From: Sisyra terminalis
Lineage: Eukaryota; Arthropoda; Insecta; Neuroptera; Sisyridae
Direction: 5' to 3'
NCBI GenBank assembly: GCA_958496175.1
Contig: OY292280.1
Location: 7,874,001 to 7,938,000 of the forward strand
DNA: 64,000 nucleotides
Below are positions 34,895 to 46,640 of this stretch, one piece after another (the stretch's first letter is position 1; each line of letters opens with the position of its first letter). The notes below the pieces were generated by a model that ran no database searches, was not told the DNA's origin, and saw only the letters and a program-made list of their open reading frames with translations. Both the position numbers and the translations under genes were made by a program.

Positions 34895-36865
34895 TTCTTG
34901 TCACAATCTGTATATTGGAGAGTCTAATAGTATCCCAATAGCATGAAGATGATTCCATAAGCCATTGTGGCTGGTTATGAAGGTAATCATCAATCTAGTC
35001 TACCAGGTTATCTCCAGGCATGCCTGGCAATGTAGGGAATTCCTGTTGGTTTGGTTACTAGAAGCAAAGTTGGAATGATTCATAGGAGCAAAAGCAGGTA
35101 TCCCGTAGTAGACCCAATTTAGTAGCCCAGATCCGGTTCTATAGGTTACAAGGTGATGACATCTTTGTTCGTTTTTTTTTTTTTAAATCAATTGGATTTG
35201 AGGTGTAAAGAAAGAATTGGTCAAGTCAATAGTGTTATAAGAGTTATTTCCGAAAATAAAAACAAAGGAAAAAGTGCAATAGGGAAAGAAAAAGCTGCGC
35301 TTTTGTCGAGCTTTTCTTGTGAAAATCGAGAATATCGTTGAGTCAGTGTCTGACAAGTTTTTTACAGTGGAAACGTTGGTGGAAAAACGCTTGTTAAGGA
35401 GACGTTTCCCTGTCGAGGGGGAAAATCCATTGCCAAAAACGTGACAAATACAAAAAGAGAAATCTGTTTGTCGCAACCGGAAAATGAGAAAACGGATTCG
35501 TGGCAATTATTCGAAGCATTTTCAATACAATTGTGAACATATTTTTCCCGGAAAAGTTCCAGTTTATTAAGAAACGGAGCACGCATCACTATTTATATAC
35601 ACTCGAGTTAGTTACAGCTGTCGCCATTCCATTTAACCATTCACCGCACCCCGTTTCCCACCCGTGTTTCCGGGAACAATTTTCCCAGAGTCCCATCAAA
35701 CCGTGTCGTGTCCATTACTTTCATTTTTTTCGTGGCACAACGGCTACGAATCATCCTCCATTTTCATGCACAAGTCTTTTTCACATTATTAAGCAAACTT
35801 TTCGCCCTTTTTGTTCCACGGGTTCGGGGGGTGCAAATTTCAGCCATGATGAAAACGAGGTGTGGAAAAGTCTGCTACCAACAACGAAAACCGTTTCACA
35901 TCCCATGTGAAAATTATGAAATCGTAAATTCACAAATTTTCACATTTGAATTCATTGATTATTACAAAAAACCTATTGAAAAAGAGAATATGATAATAAA
36001 ACCCATGACGAACTGTTCAATTAAATGTCTGCTTCATAAATTTTGAATATTCAAAGGAAATTAAACTTTTTTAAAGATTTTATTAAAAAAATGGTTCATA
36101 TTCAAGTTCTATGATCCCATTTTCAATTGTTTTTTAAAGGGTAATAGAAAACATTCATTTGTTTTACCATTCGCATAATGCGACAATTGCTACAACTAAA
36201 ACACTTTATTAGATACGTAAAGTGGATAGACACTACATTGATCAAACATTAATATTTGCTGTGGATTTTGATTGAATTCTCTCAAATTAATTGGGCCAAA
36301 GGGTTCTGATCCACGCTAACGTGCCTGATCCATGAAATTTCACCTATTTTAATATGATAATTTTATTAAAGTGTATTAAAAAGTGTGCTGTTTAAAGTAG
36401 TAATCATTGTTAGAAAGTCATCTGGAACGATCTCATTATATCCTGAATTTTCCGACGACCATGTAAAATGTAGGGAATACGATACAAAAGTAATGGTGGG
36501 TCGAAAGTAACAAGTGCTTTCTAGGTTTATCCCATAAATCAGCGGTCGGGGAACCGGGGTAAATAACCCCAAAAGAGGTAAAAATGATTTTTTTGTAACG
36601 ACTGCTTCTAAAGTTGAACTTTCGTGCGTTGTGTGGCGGGGGTAAAGAGCCGTTTTCTCATCGTGGTGGCAAGCGTACGCGAAAGTAGAGAAATCGTGCG
36701 CAAAAGTAAAATAAATTGATACCTAAATTAACTTTGATAAGAAATAATTAATATAGGTAATTATTTAGACTGTAGTTTAAGCTAAAATGTTGTTTTTATT
36801 CATAAATTTTCTATAAATTATTCTTACTATAGAGTTGACATTTTTCATATATAAATAAAAATAAT
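34895..36865. other. Unassigned unique DNA, less AT-rich
   Basis: This contains the longest frame of the window (35500-35910, 136 codons), overlapped by several frames of similar length on both strands. That pattern, and the lack of any domain or codon signal, argues for chance frames in relatively GC-rich DNA. It may be UTR or conserved non-coding DNA of a gene outside the window. Confidence 0.35.
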
Positions 36866-36897
36866 TAATTTCTCAATCTGTTTCTGTTGAACTTTAG

Positions 36898-37042
36898 AAG
36901 CATTCGTTACAAGAAATTTTATTCGATACATATGCGTAAAGTGAGGTTTTCTAGTAGGATGAAATTGATGCACGAGCTGAAGGGACTGATCGTACACAAC
37001 GAGATCGAGTGCGCCGTGTACCCCCACGAGGCCGCCAGGCGA
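36898..37042 (+). pseudogene. GC-rich exon-like fragment cut by a P element
   Basis: A pyrimidine-rich tract and acceptor (TTTCTGTTGAACTTTAG, ending 36897) precede an open frame that reads through 36899-37042. From 36968 the third codon positions become strongly G/C (HELKGLIVHNEIECAVYPHE region), in sharp contrast to the AT-rich surroundings, as expected of a real coding exon. At 37041 the sequence switches into P-repeat (GACTATTTAAATAATAAATC) and the frame stops at 37052-37054. No donor site or downstream exon was found. The gene family was not recognised. Confidence 0.5.
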
Positions 37043-38045
37043 CTATTTAAATAATAAATCTCTTCTCTAATCTTTATAGAAAATTAAACGCTCTACAAAA
37101 AAGGACTGATAACATTTTTTGATTAGTCCATGTGTTCAAAAGTTATTCAAGATCAAAGTTCAATTCTTTAAAAATTTGATTGAAATTTGTATATTATACC
37201 AAAATTGGTGGTTTCAGTGTTAAAATAGGGGTCAAATTTTTTATTTAATAAAAAATTTAATAAAAAAAATCATATGTTGACATCTCTCACAAATCAAATT
37301 CATGTTTGATAAAAAATTGACCCCTATTTTAACACTGAAATCACCAATTTTGGTATAATATGCAAAATTCGATCAAATATTTAAAGAATTGAACTTTGAT
37401 CTTGAATTACTTTTGAACACATGGACTAATCAAAAAATAGTTTCAGTCTTTTTTTGTAGAGCGTTTAATTTTCTATAAAGATTATAGAAAAGATTTAATA
37501 TTTAAATAGTCGTTTGAACGGTATAAAAATCAGAAAAAGTAAAAATAACTTTTCCCATGTTATTCTTATGGGAAATAAAAAAATGCGATGTGGACAACCT
37601 TAATATTAATATTAAGAACTGAAATTTTAACTGGTGTCTTTTTACATCAAATTAAAAATTTTCAGCCTGTTTGCAAGAAAAAATATTTTTTTTTAATTTT
37701 TTTTGAATCACGTAATATACATATATCGTAGATCACAACCAAACTTAACTTTGATTTTGAATAACTTTTGAATACATGGACTAATCAAAAAATGTTTTCA
37801 GTCCTTTTTTGTAGAGCGTTTAATTCTCTATAAAGATCATAGAAGATATTTATTATTTAAATAGTCGTTTGAACGGTATAAAAATCAGAAAAAGTAAAAA
37901 TAACTTTTCCCATGATATTCTTATGGGAAATAAAAAAATGCGATGTGGACAACCTTAATATTAATGTTAAGAGCTGAAATTTTAACTGGTGTCTTTTTAG
38001 GTCAAAACAAAACTTTTCAGCCTGTTTGCAAGAAAACAAATTTTT
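37043..38045. mobile_element. P palindrome, three-arm copy
   Basis: Same structure as 19033-20300: inverted arms 37043-37250 and 37300-37720, then a repeated right arm at 37740-38035. It begins inside an arm, directly against the exon-like fragment. Confidence 0.75.
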
Positions 38046-38996
38046 TTAATATAATATTTAAAATATATTATTTTTACTATACAAATAAGAAAATATTTAA
38101 TTTAGTTTATATAAATGGATATTGTAGATTTGTTTGTTTTTTTTTTACTGATTTTAGAAGTTTATCTTTTCACTGTGGTTTTGTGAAGTCGTCCATTTTG
38201 TATATTTGTTTACGTATCGTTTTTGCGTATCTTAAATGACTTATGGTATATAAAAGAGTTTGTTTCCTTTCAATTAACTTGTGGAAAAGTTTGGTCCCAA
38301 CTGATAGCACTCAAGTGACTTATTTTCCGTGGAAAATCCGGAAAATCTAGACAATTCGCAATTTTTTATTTGTACGAAAGACTAAACGAGTTCCGAACCA
38401 ATTATGTTTCATTTGATCGTCGATGAAAAAAGCCGCATCGATAGTTTATTGAATAGTTGCGGAACAATGATGAATTTTCCAGGATTTATCTTTCAGCATT
38501 TTCCTGATAAAAACTTGCCATATGTGCTGCTGTAAGATTAACGATTACGTTACAAGTTGGAAAATTCGATTTTAAACAAAAACGTATCAAACTTGTATTT
38601 GTTTGGAATATTGAAAATTTCTTTGAAAAATTGAAATAATTTTCCCGAATAGGAAAACTGCTAAAAATAGCGAGAACGAGAGGAAACTATTTGATTCTGA
38701 TAAATAACAGTTCTAACAGCGTAATACGGGCGAATGAGCGAGCATTGGATTTAGGGGAAAGAGAAATGGCTGTTCCAACAATGTGAAACTTGGTGATTTA
38801 TACTGTAAACTTGACGCTGTAGCTCAGATTTAAACTACAACGACTATTCGCAGGGGAAAATACTAAAACAATAGATTGTTTTTCTTACCGAAACGTAGAT
38901 ATCTGAAATTCGCTCCTCTTTTATTTCAACCCCTATTCTTGTTGGACTCATAGCCCAACGGTCACATATACTTTTGCAACCCATATACTGTCTGTA
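38046..38996. other. Unassigned unique DNA
   Basis: No features were recognised. The frame at 37943-38239 starts inside the P arm. Confidence 0.4.
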
Positions 38997-40398
38997 ATAA
39001 ATGATTTTCTTTGCAAACTTATTCCAATACTGTTTATCCCACATTTATGAAAAACTTCCTCTATTTCACACAATTAAGTGGGTCCTCAATGTGAGAGACA
39101 CCTCTGCTCTTGATAAGTTACCTATATTACCCGAAAAAAAAACATAAAAAAAAATTACAATCCTGCATCGTAATTTCTCTTATTGGCAATTACAGTGCGG
39201 GACTTGAACCAATATATGGTAATTCTTACAATATTGCCTTGTAAATTTTCATTAACAATGATTACTGCTTTAAATGACACACATTCTTATACACTTTAAT
39301 AAAATTACCATATTGAAGTTAGGGTTAAGCTCATATGGCAGACTTCTTTCCAAAAAATTAATAATTGGGGCGTGAAATATAGATGGCGCGATAAGCAATA
39401 TTACAAGTTTTAAGGGACTTTTAGCTCAAGGTTTATAAAATACACAGGTGACCTCATGCGTCACGTGACATATCCAGAAAAAATTCGTATATATCTTCAG
39501 ACTGATTCAAATTTAAAAATTCTTCGTATGACGTCACATTTTTTTTCTAATGGGACAACCTGTGTAATTTATAAACCTTGCTTTTAGGTAGGGTAAAGTG
39601 TAAAGTTGGTAGAAGTGTTGAAGTTAGCAGTTATGAAATTACAGGGGGGGGCGGGATTTTTTTGACTAACTTTAAAATAAGACTAAATATGAGGCATAGA
39701 CTTGGATTAGGAACGCTGAAATTTGAGAACTGTTTCGAATGGTTTCGTAATTATTCCTGTACGTATTGTTCACTCGTATGCAATTTGTACGTAAATTTTG
39801 ACATATGTCAGAAATGAAGAAGCGACGGTTATTTTCAAATATGTATTATCAAATATATATAACAGAAAATAAAAATTAAACAGTTCCCATAATGCGACAA
39901 TAAATATTACCTAAGTATATATTTCATTTCGTAAATATTTTGGAGTCTGCTTTGATTAATAATAATACATAACAGTTTTTCACAAGTGTTTTCCCATAAA
40001 AAAGTAAATTTTATTTAAAATTTGGTTCAAGTCCATTTTAGCACACTAACAATCTGACAACGTTGCATTTTCGACTTTGTTTTTAATTTAATTCGCGATT
40101 AAATCGGTCCATAATACCAATTTAGCCACAAAAGAGAGAATTATACCATATTAGAATTAAATCATCAAAAAATCGAGAATTAAATTAAAAACAAAGTCAA
40201 AAATGCAACGTTGCCAGATTGTGGGTGTGCTAAAATTGACTTGAGCCGAAAATTTAATTTTAAATATTACAATATAAATACATATTTGAAAATAAACTTC
40301 GCTACTTAATTTCTGGCATATGCCAAAGTTTACGTAGAAATTGCATTCGAGTGAACAATACCTTCTGGAATAATATCGAAACCATTCGAAATAGTTCT
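38997..40398 (+). repeat. Composite H-C-X-M1 unit, plus-strand copy
   Basis: Partner of 24988-26387 in inverted orientation, about 13 kb apart. It preserves the C MITE at the identical H position and M1 inside X. The frame at 39578-39817 runs across the H/X junction and is not a gene. Confidence 0.8.
39427..39580. mobile_element. C MITE copy 2
   Basis: Same ends as copy 1. Flanks CTTTTAGCT and CTTTTAGGT, the complement of the AGCTAAAAG target of copy 1 with one change. It is the same ancestral insertion. Confidence 0.8.
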
Positions 40399-40442
40399 CT
40401 TCAGTACTGAAAATTTCGACGTTCCTGAACCAAGCTTATACC
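39693..40442 (+). mobile_element. Element X, compact complete copy (750 bp)
   Basis: Left end GCATAGACTTGGATTAGGAA, right end CCTGAACCAAGCTTATACC. A full M1 lies at 40024-40245 with flanks TAAAATTT and GAAAATTT. This is the simplest X structure in the window: two arms of about 300 bp around an M1. Confidence 0.75.
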
Positions 40443-40753
40443 AAAAAAAGTTACTATTTTTTCCCAATTGTGGAAACTCTAAAAAAGAATTGAAAAATTG
40501 AGTGTAAAAGACATTTTCTAGATTTTTTAGAACACAGTACTTTAGATTGGTATACCTTTTTTTTATGGTAGATACTTTAAATATATATAACTAAAGAGAC
40601 TACGTGTCGAATTGAACGTTAAAGTAGTTTCCTGTATTTCTGCACATTTAGATGATTAAATTCAGATCTCAGTTTTTATTAAATAAAAAGACAATTTTGG
40701 ATGTTTAAGATCGGTTTTTTTATTTAATATTTTTCAATATTCAAGTTAGCTAC

Positions 40754-40781
40754 GTTTCGTTACGTATCGTAACTTCATCAG
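40754..40781 (-). ncRNA. Hammerhead-like core (second family)
   Basis: On the minus strand: CTGATGA, one A, a perfect 6-bp stem GTTACG/CGTAAC with ATA loop, then GAAA. AAGT before and ACTT after could pair as stem I. A convincing stem III is not visible. The surrounding DNA resembles no other repeat in the window. It is a candidate motif only. Confidence 0.35.
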
Positions 40782-40799
40782 ACTTCTTGAGTCACAAAA

Positions 40800-41917
40800 A
40801 ATATATTATTTTCAATTTAAATTTAATAAATAAATAAAAATTATCTTCACATTCCTTGCATTTTCTTGGCGCACTTTATCTTTGCAGAGTGGGAAATGTT
40901 TTCTTAGATTAGTTTCTTCTTAATTATCATACTATCCCAAGTTGCATAGTCTTTTATTGGGTTTTTATCATAACCTTTGGGAATCTTCCCTTTAAATAAA
41001 TGTCCAAGGCGTTTACGTAATATATGGTTTAGATCTTTAATATGTATCAGTATGAAATAATACAAAGCTTTTATTGTTTACCAGATTTCAATGCTGGAGA
41101 AAATTAAGGAATTATGGAACATTTCGTCGGAAAATCGTTAGAAATTAAATTTTCGTTGAAATGGAGCATGAAAAAGAATTATGCTTTAGTAAATAAAATG
41201 TTTAAACTAATATCAATTGTAAAATAATTATTTAGGGTGCGGAAAATGGGACTTTGACTCGTTTAGTTGAGGAAGTGGAAGGTAAAAAACGTATTCACTT
41301 AATTTCAAGGTTCGTTAGGTAGTACGAGCAGTGCTACAATTGTGCGTTGCTGGAATTGTAATTCAAACGTAGCTTTATTATGATTTTTTCCCAGAAAATA
41401 TATAAATTTATCAATGAACTGAATAAAACTGATACAATTTATTAAGGTTATGTAATAAGCGTGTTGACAAGCGACGAATCCAGTGAGACGAGAGCGCTTT
41501 TCAATTTTCCCCCATTTCCCTCATTTTCTGCGCTTGATACTTAATATCGTGAAATTTTGTATCACTTTCTCATGTGAACGTTGATAAATTCCATTTTTGT
41601 AAGGGATGCCGGAAGTAGGCTACTGCCAACAGGTAATGCATACCTTTTAACTTGAACATTACAGCTACCAAATATTAATTTAATATGGTCTGATGAAAAA
41701 AATGTATATGGAGGTATTTTAAATGAAATCGATCACTCTTCGAATCCCCTTGGGAATGTATACTCTGTAGTATTTTTGGATACAAGGTTTTGGTTTGAAA
41801 AGTTCTCAAAAATGTTTTTTTTTTACTCATAAAAGCTAGTTATGGAAGTTGTTAGATGGTTTGAAATGTGGAGTGTAGTAATATTGTAAAAGGAGTCACA
41901 AAAAAGGACTTGAGCCC
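40800..41917. other. Unassigned unique DNA
   Basis: No gene or repeat was recognised. Confidence 0.4.
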
Positions 41918-42567
41918 TAGTGTGGGTCAAAAAAATCGATTATTTTTTTTTTACAAGTGACGCGGAAAAATGGGTTGCTAGACACCTTAAAAAAATTCCC
42001 ACCAAGTATGAGATCTTAATTTTAATAGGATGATCCTCCGCATCGCAGTTTTGTATTTTTTTCTCAGTCCAATAGAAAAAAATCATAACTCATCATTTAT
42101 CGATTGTACAGAAAAATGTTCTCAAAGATTTTTTTAGGAAATTTCATGCTCTACAAAAAAGGTATTCTATATTTTTTCCGTAAGCCTCACCATTTGAAAG
42201 ATATTAAGGATTTAATTTTGATTATTTTAAGAGAAATTTCATTTTAATTTATGAATTTTATAACTCGCCAATAAATGAATCTTATACAATGCGCAATACA
42301 AATTTTTGTTGGAAATTAAATGCTCTATAAAAATGGTATCCTATGTTTTGGCGATTAAATTAACCGTTCTAAAGATCAAAATAAGATTTTTTCCGCTGAC
42401 TTTGAACAGTTATACTGTGTATACAATATATAAAATATATTGCAGTCCAATTTATGTAGTATAATTTAACATAATAATATACAAATTTAATATAATAATA
42501 TATATAAATCATACCACCAACATAAATTTGAACAGAAGTTCAAACAAAAATAATCGTGACGTATTGC

Positions 42568-42608
42568 CCAGATACGTATTTCGATTGCCAATCAATCTTC
42601 ATCAGTGG
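42568..42608 (-). ncRNA. Hammerhead-ribozyme-like motif, left arm of F3
   Basis: On the minus strand: CCA, CTGATGA, then GATTG and CAATC as stem II, GAAA, the self-complementary TACGTA, TC and TGG. It is the inverted partner of 42721-42761. Confidence 0.45.
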
Positions 42609-42720
42609 TCATCAAGTAGTTTGGATCACTCCGTAACTGCTTTGTGATGATTCACGATTACGTCACAAATATTTATGAATCAACACAAATAGTTACGGAG
42701 TGATCCCAACTACTTGATGA

Positions 42721-42761
42721 CCACTGATGAAGATTGCTTGGCAATCGAAATACGTATCTGG
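42721..42761 (+). ncRNA. Hammerhead-ribozyme-like motif, right arm of F3
   Basis: CCA at 42721-42723 can pair with TGG at 42759-42761 (stem I). CTGATGA is at 42724-42730. GATTGC 42732-42737 pairs with GCAATC 42741-42746 (stem II). GAAA is at 42747-42750. TACGTA 42751-42756 is self-complementary (stem III, which could close between two molecules). TC 42757-42758 is the expected cleavage step. One extra A (42731) lies between the core and stem II, which may weaken activity. Type I hammerheads with minimal stem III are known from Penelope-like elements. Confidence 0.5.
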
Positions 42762-43696
42762 GCAATACGTCACGAGTATTTTTGTTTCAACTTCTGTTCA
42801 AATTTATGTTGGTGGTATGGTTTTTATATATTATTATATTAAATTTGTATATTATTATGTTAAATTATACTACATAAATTGGACTGCAATATATTTTATA
42901 TATTGTATACACCGTTCAAAAGATATTCATCATCAAACTTTCATGTGTACGGGTTTTAAAAGTTTTTGATGAGATATTCGAAAAATTTCAATTTAATATA
43001 TAATTTTTGAGAAAATTTACACGAATTTTAGTTTTTCTCAAGTGAGAAACTTCAAAATATTTTTCAAGTTTTTTTTATGCTTAAGTATGTTTGTCTCCAT
43101 TTAAAAAAAATTAATTGTACATTATTTATCGCTTAGTTAAATATTTATTAATAAAAAAAGTAAAGTTTTCATCATATATATATATATAATGAATATATTA
43201 TGATATATTTCAGTATTAGAGAAAAACAATTTTTTGAAAAATCTTTTGAAGGATTAATTTAATCGCCAAAACATAAGAAACCATTTTTATAGAGCAGTTA
43301 ATTTCCAACAAAAATTTGTATTGCGCATTGTATAAGAGTCATTTATTGTCAAATTATAAAATTCATAAATAAAAATGAAATTTGTCTTAAAATAATCAAA
43401 ATTAAATCCTTTATATCTTTCAAATAGTGAGGCTTACGGAAAAAATATAGAATACCTTTTTTGTAGAGCATTAAATTTCCTAAAAAATTCTTTCAGATCA
43501 TTTTTCTGTACAATCGATAAATGATGAGGTATGATTTTTTTTCTATTGGACTGAGAAAAAAATACAAAACTGCGATGCGGAGGATCTTCCTATTAAAATT
43601 AAGAGCTCATACTTGGTGAGAATTTTTTTAAGGTGTCTAGCAACCCATTTTTCCGTGTCACTTGTAAAAAAAATAATAATCAATTTTTTTGACCCA

Positions 43697-44600
43697 CCCT
43701 AATACTTATTAATTTGTAGTTGCCAATGCCTTATAGTAGAAAGCGGCATCTACCGAAAGTTTCAGTTTCATTGTTTCCCAACAACCCAATATTATTGTCA
43801 ACATTGAAATGGAAAACCGTAGCTTAAAACCACGAAACCGAAGCTTACAAAGTTTATACCACCCACCATTCCTAGTAAATTTTATATCAATCTGATTAGA
43901 AATGAAAATATGCGATTAAATTTACAGTGGTAAGTATAAAAAGGTTTGTTTCTTGGGTACAAGTAGTGCGACATATCGAATTATGTGCAAATGTTTGAAA
44001 TAGTCAACGACAGTTACTATTCGCGATAATGGAAGCTTATTCACAAATGTAAACTGAGAAAATGGCACAAAAGCTTTCGGCACGAAACTATGCGTTCAAT
44101 TTTCGCTTTTGTTGTCACATCGCATTGAATTAATTGATGGTGAACAATAGGGGAAAGTTTCATTACCCGCAATAGCAACTTTCATTTAATTCAAATTATA
44201 ACATATTCCCATTAAAGCAGCGACACCATTTCGTTTTCGGGAAGCATCGAAAGCTCTATGAGCTTTAATTGGATCGAGTCGAATTTTCACTATCGTCAAC
44301 CATTTCCCTGACTCCCACAATCGGATAATTCAATTGCAATGCAAAAATTATTGGAACACGAACGACAGAAGACATTGTCTGCTTTTTGTTTCCACTAATA
44401 AATGAATTACAATAAATGAAACAGATGTACCCATATATTATGCTACAATTCAATGGGGGAAAGTGATGATTTTCCTTATTTTCAAAGTTGAAAAATTAAT
44501 TCTTAACTCATTTTTTTTTTCTTGAAACAATGAGATTGAAGTGGGACGAAAGACGTTCTAAGGTGAGGTTCTAATGCGCAGTAGAAAAAGATAGTTATTG
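43697..44600. other. Unassigned unique DNA
   Basis: No repeat or domain was recognised. The frame at 44265-44453 has no motif. Confidence 0.4.
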
Positions 44601-44603
44601 TTC

Positions 44604-44675
44604 GAATGTACTGGAAACTTCCAGAAAGTGGCAAATTGGTATATAAATAAGGCGGTCGTCCGTCACCAGAAAAGT
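44604..44675 (+). promoter_or_regulatory. Heat-shock-type promoter (HSE plus TATA)
   Basis: Pentamers in exact 5-bp phase, GAA (44604), TAC (44609), GAA (44614), TTC (44619) and GAA (44624), form a heat-shock element with one weak unit. TATATAAATA follows at 44640, and an expected start lies near 44670. No frame of note follows. Instead several AATAAA signals appear from 44703. It could be the promoter of a solo LTR or of a small transcript. Confidence 0.5.
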
Positions 44676-45560
44676 TACAACCAGTACAAGTCACAAAGTG
44701 CAAAATAAATCGTGGCAACCGTTAAAATTGTTGTTAAAATAAATAAAGAAATATGTAATAAACGTATGTGTATTAAAATAAACGATGTTACTGTTACATA
44801 ACCTAACATAAATCCTAACAAATTCATAAAAACAAAACAATCTAAATACGTAATAATAATTAACATGTATAGTCGCTAATAACCAGTGTAGTTGAAGCGA
44901 CTTTAAAGAAAGCTAAATAAAAAAAAATTAAGATACAACTTTTGTATCAAATAATTTATAATTATAAATTTCTGTAAAATTTCATGTGTTTCCCAAGTAG
45001 TTTTCCGATATGTCCACACGTAAACTGTTAAAATTAATATTTGTTGAATCATTAATTTTTCCTGAATATTTTCTGGTTTGTCAGCAATATATAATTCACC
45101 ATTGGAAAATTCACCGTTATGGATTATTTAGTCGTGGCAACGCTGACCGATATTCACACATCCGGCAAAATTGAGTTTCCGCCTCAATCCCCCTATATCG
45201 TTCTTCAAGTATATAAACGTGAGGAATTTATGTTATAAAACGCCATTGTAACTGTAAAACTTAAAAACAAATACAAATTGAAAATAAAAATAGCAAATAG
45301 TATACTTTTGTTAGTTTTTGGGATATCTACGATCGATTAAATCCCTGCTGAAGGCCATGAATAATTTTAAACTTCTTCTAATGTGTTATTTGAGCATTAA
45401 AATGCCTTACCGCTAATTCAAAATGACGGAAATGCTACTGTAATATTGATTGATCGCTAAGAAATCATGAAATAGAGGTATTTCCTGTCTTTGTTATACT
45501 TTGTCGGGAATTGCCTCAAGTCGAAGCTGGCTAGAGCCATTAATAACGGCAATAAACGAA
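44676..45560. other. Unassigned DNA downstream of the HSE promoter
   Basis: A-rich with repeated AATAAA. A second TATATAAA-like site lies at about 45211. CGTGGCAAC is shared by 44711 and 45135. No coding frame was found. Confidence 0.35.
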
Positions 45561-45564
45561 TTTT

Positions 45565-46340
45565 ATTATTTGTAGCCCAAATTATGATTTCTTTTTGGAT
45601 TTAAGAATAAAAAAATGTCAAAAAGGAGAAGTTCTACCTTACCGACTATATTTTCATACCAATCTAAAAAAATTATAAGAGCTTAAGAATGTTTGCGATT
45701 TAAAGAATCTTTATAAATAATAATTAAATTGTCTTATTATTTTTAGCCTATTTTATGATTAGTTTTTGCATTTAAGAATTAAAAAAAAATTTGACACATA
45801 AGACAAGTTCTACTTTACCTTTTACCTTAAGTTTTTTTTTTAAATTAAATGTGAGTTGTTTAAAGAAGTATTTTTTATAAATAATAATTTAATTCTTATT
45901 ATTTGTATCCCAAATTATGATCTTTTTCGGTTTTAAGAATAAACACATATCAATGCAGAAAAGTTCTACTTTACCGACTATAGTTTCTTATTTCAACCTC
46001 ATAATTTTAATTGGAGTGTAAAAATGTGTGTTGTTTAAAGAAGTAATCTTTAAAAATAATAATTTTATTCTTATTATTTGTACCCCAAATTATGATTTTT
46101 TCGGTTTTAAGAATAAACACATATCAATGCAAAAAAGTTCTGCTTTACCGACTATGTTTTCTTAAGTCAATCTCATAAATTAAATTAGAGTATAAGAATG
46201 TGTTCTGTTGAAAAAGTAATCATTTTAATTAATATTTAAATTCCCTTATCTGTTATTAGTTTTCCATTTTATGATTATTTGTTGGATTTAAGAATTAAAA
46301 AAATTGACAAATAGGAAAAGTTCTACCTTACCGACTATTT
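45565..46340 (+). repeat. S satellite, second array
   Basis: ACCGACTAT blocks at 45642, 45973, 46148 and 46330, plus a degraded one near 45819. The two monomer types alternate as at 21.8-22.9 kb. It is again joined on the right to an F arm. Confidence 0.75.
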
Positions 46341-46640
46341 TTGTGTATACAATATATACAATATATTGCGGTTCAATTTATGTAGTATAATTTAATGTTA
46401 TACTGCTTTGTGTTTTATCATCACAAAGCAGTTACGGAGTGATCCAAACTACTTGATGACCACTGAGGAAGATTGCTTGGCAATCGAAATACGTATCTGG
46501 GCAATACGTCACAAATATTTTTGTTTGAACTTCTGTTTATTGCATGATTTTTATTAAATACTATTTTAAATTATACTACATAAATTGGACAGCAATATAT
46601 CCTATATATTGTATACACAGTATAACTCTTCAAAATCTTA
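46341..46640 (+). mobile_element. F4: F right arm next to an S array
   Basis: A hammerhead-like core with CTGAGGA lies at 46460-46500, followed by the arm end GTATACACAGTATAACT. A short piece of left-arm end (46343-46402) lies before it. The left outer arm and tail are missing. Confidence 0.7.

Larger units (their letters stand above)
42377..42911. mobile_element. F3: best-preserved F element
   Basis: A 42-bp tail (42377-42418), then inverted arms ending GTATAC at about 42905-42910. Flanks CCGTTCTAAAGAT (42364-42376) and CCGTTCAAAAGAT (42912-42924) form a 13-bp target duplication with one change. Each arm has a hammerhead-like core (42568-42608 minus, 42721-42761 plus). The interior spacer is short, so the element is little more than two arms. 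No protein is encoded. Confidence 0.75.
41918..43692. mobile_element. P palindrome interrupted by F3
   Basis: The left end TAGTGTGGGTCAAAAAAATC and right end GACCCACCCTAA are inverted. Arms carry GACTGAGAAAAAAATACAAA, CGATAAATGATGAG and the ACCTTTTTTGTAGAGC core. Removing F3 (42377-42911) restores the arm sequence seen intact at 61612-62107. Confidence 0.8.

Noticed and set aside
35500..35910. Longest open frame (136 codons) as a gene
   Set aside because: Five other frames of 60-112 codons overlap it on both strands, there is no domain, and GC content alone explains the open length.
43178..43195. AT dinucleotide runs (also 13636-13650) as origins or regulatory sites
   Set aside because: Simple microsatellites are expected in DNA this AT-rich.
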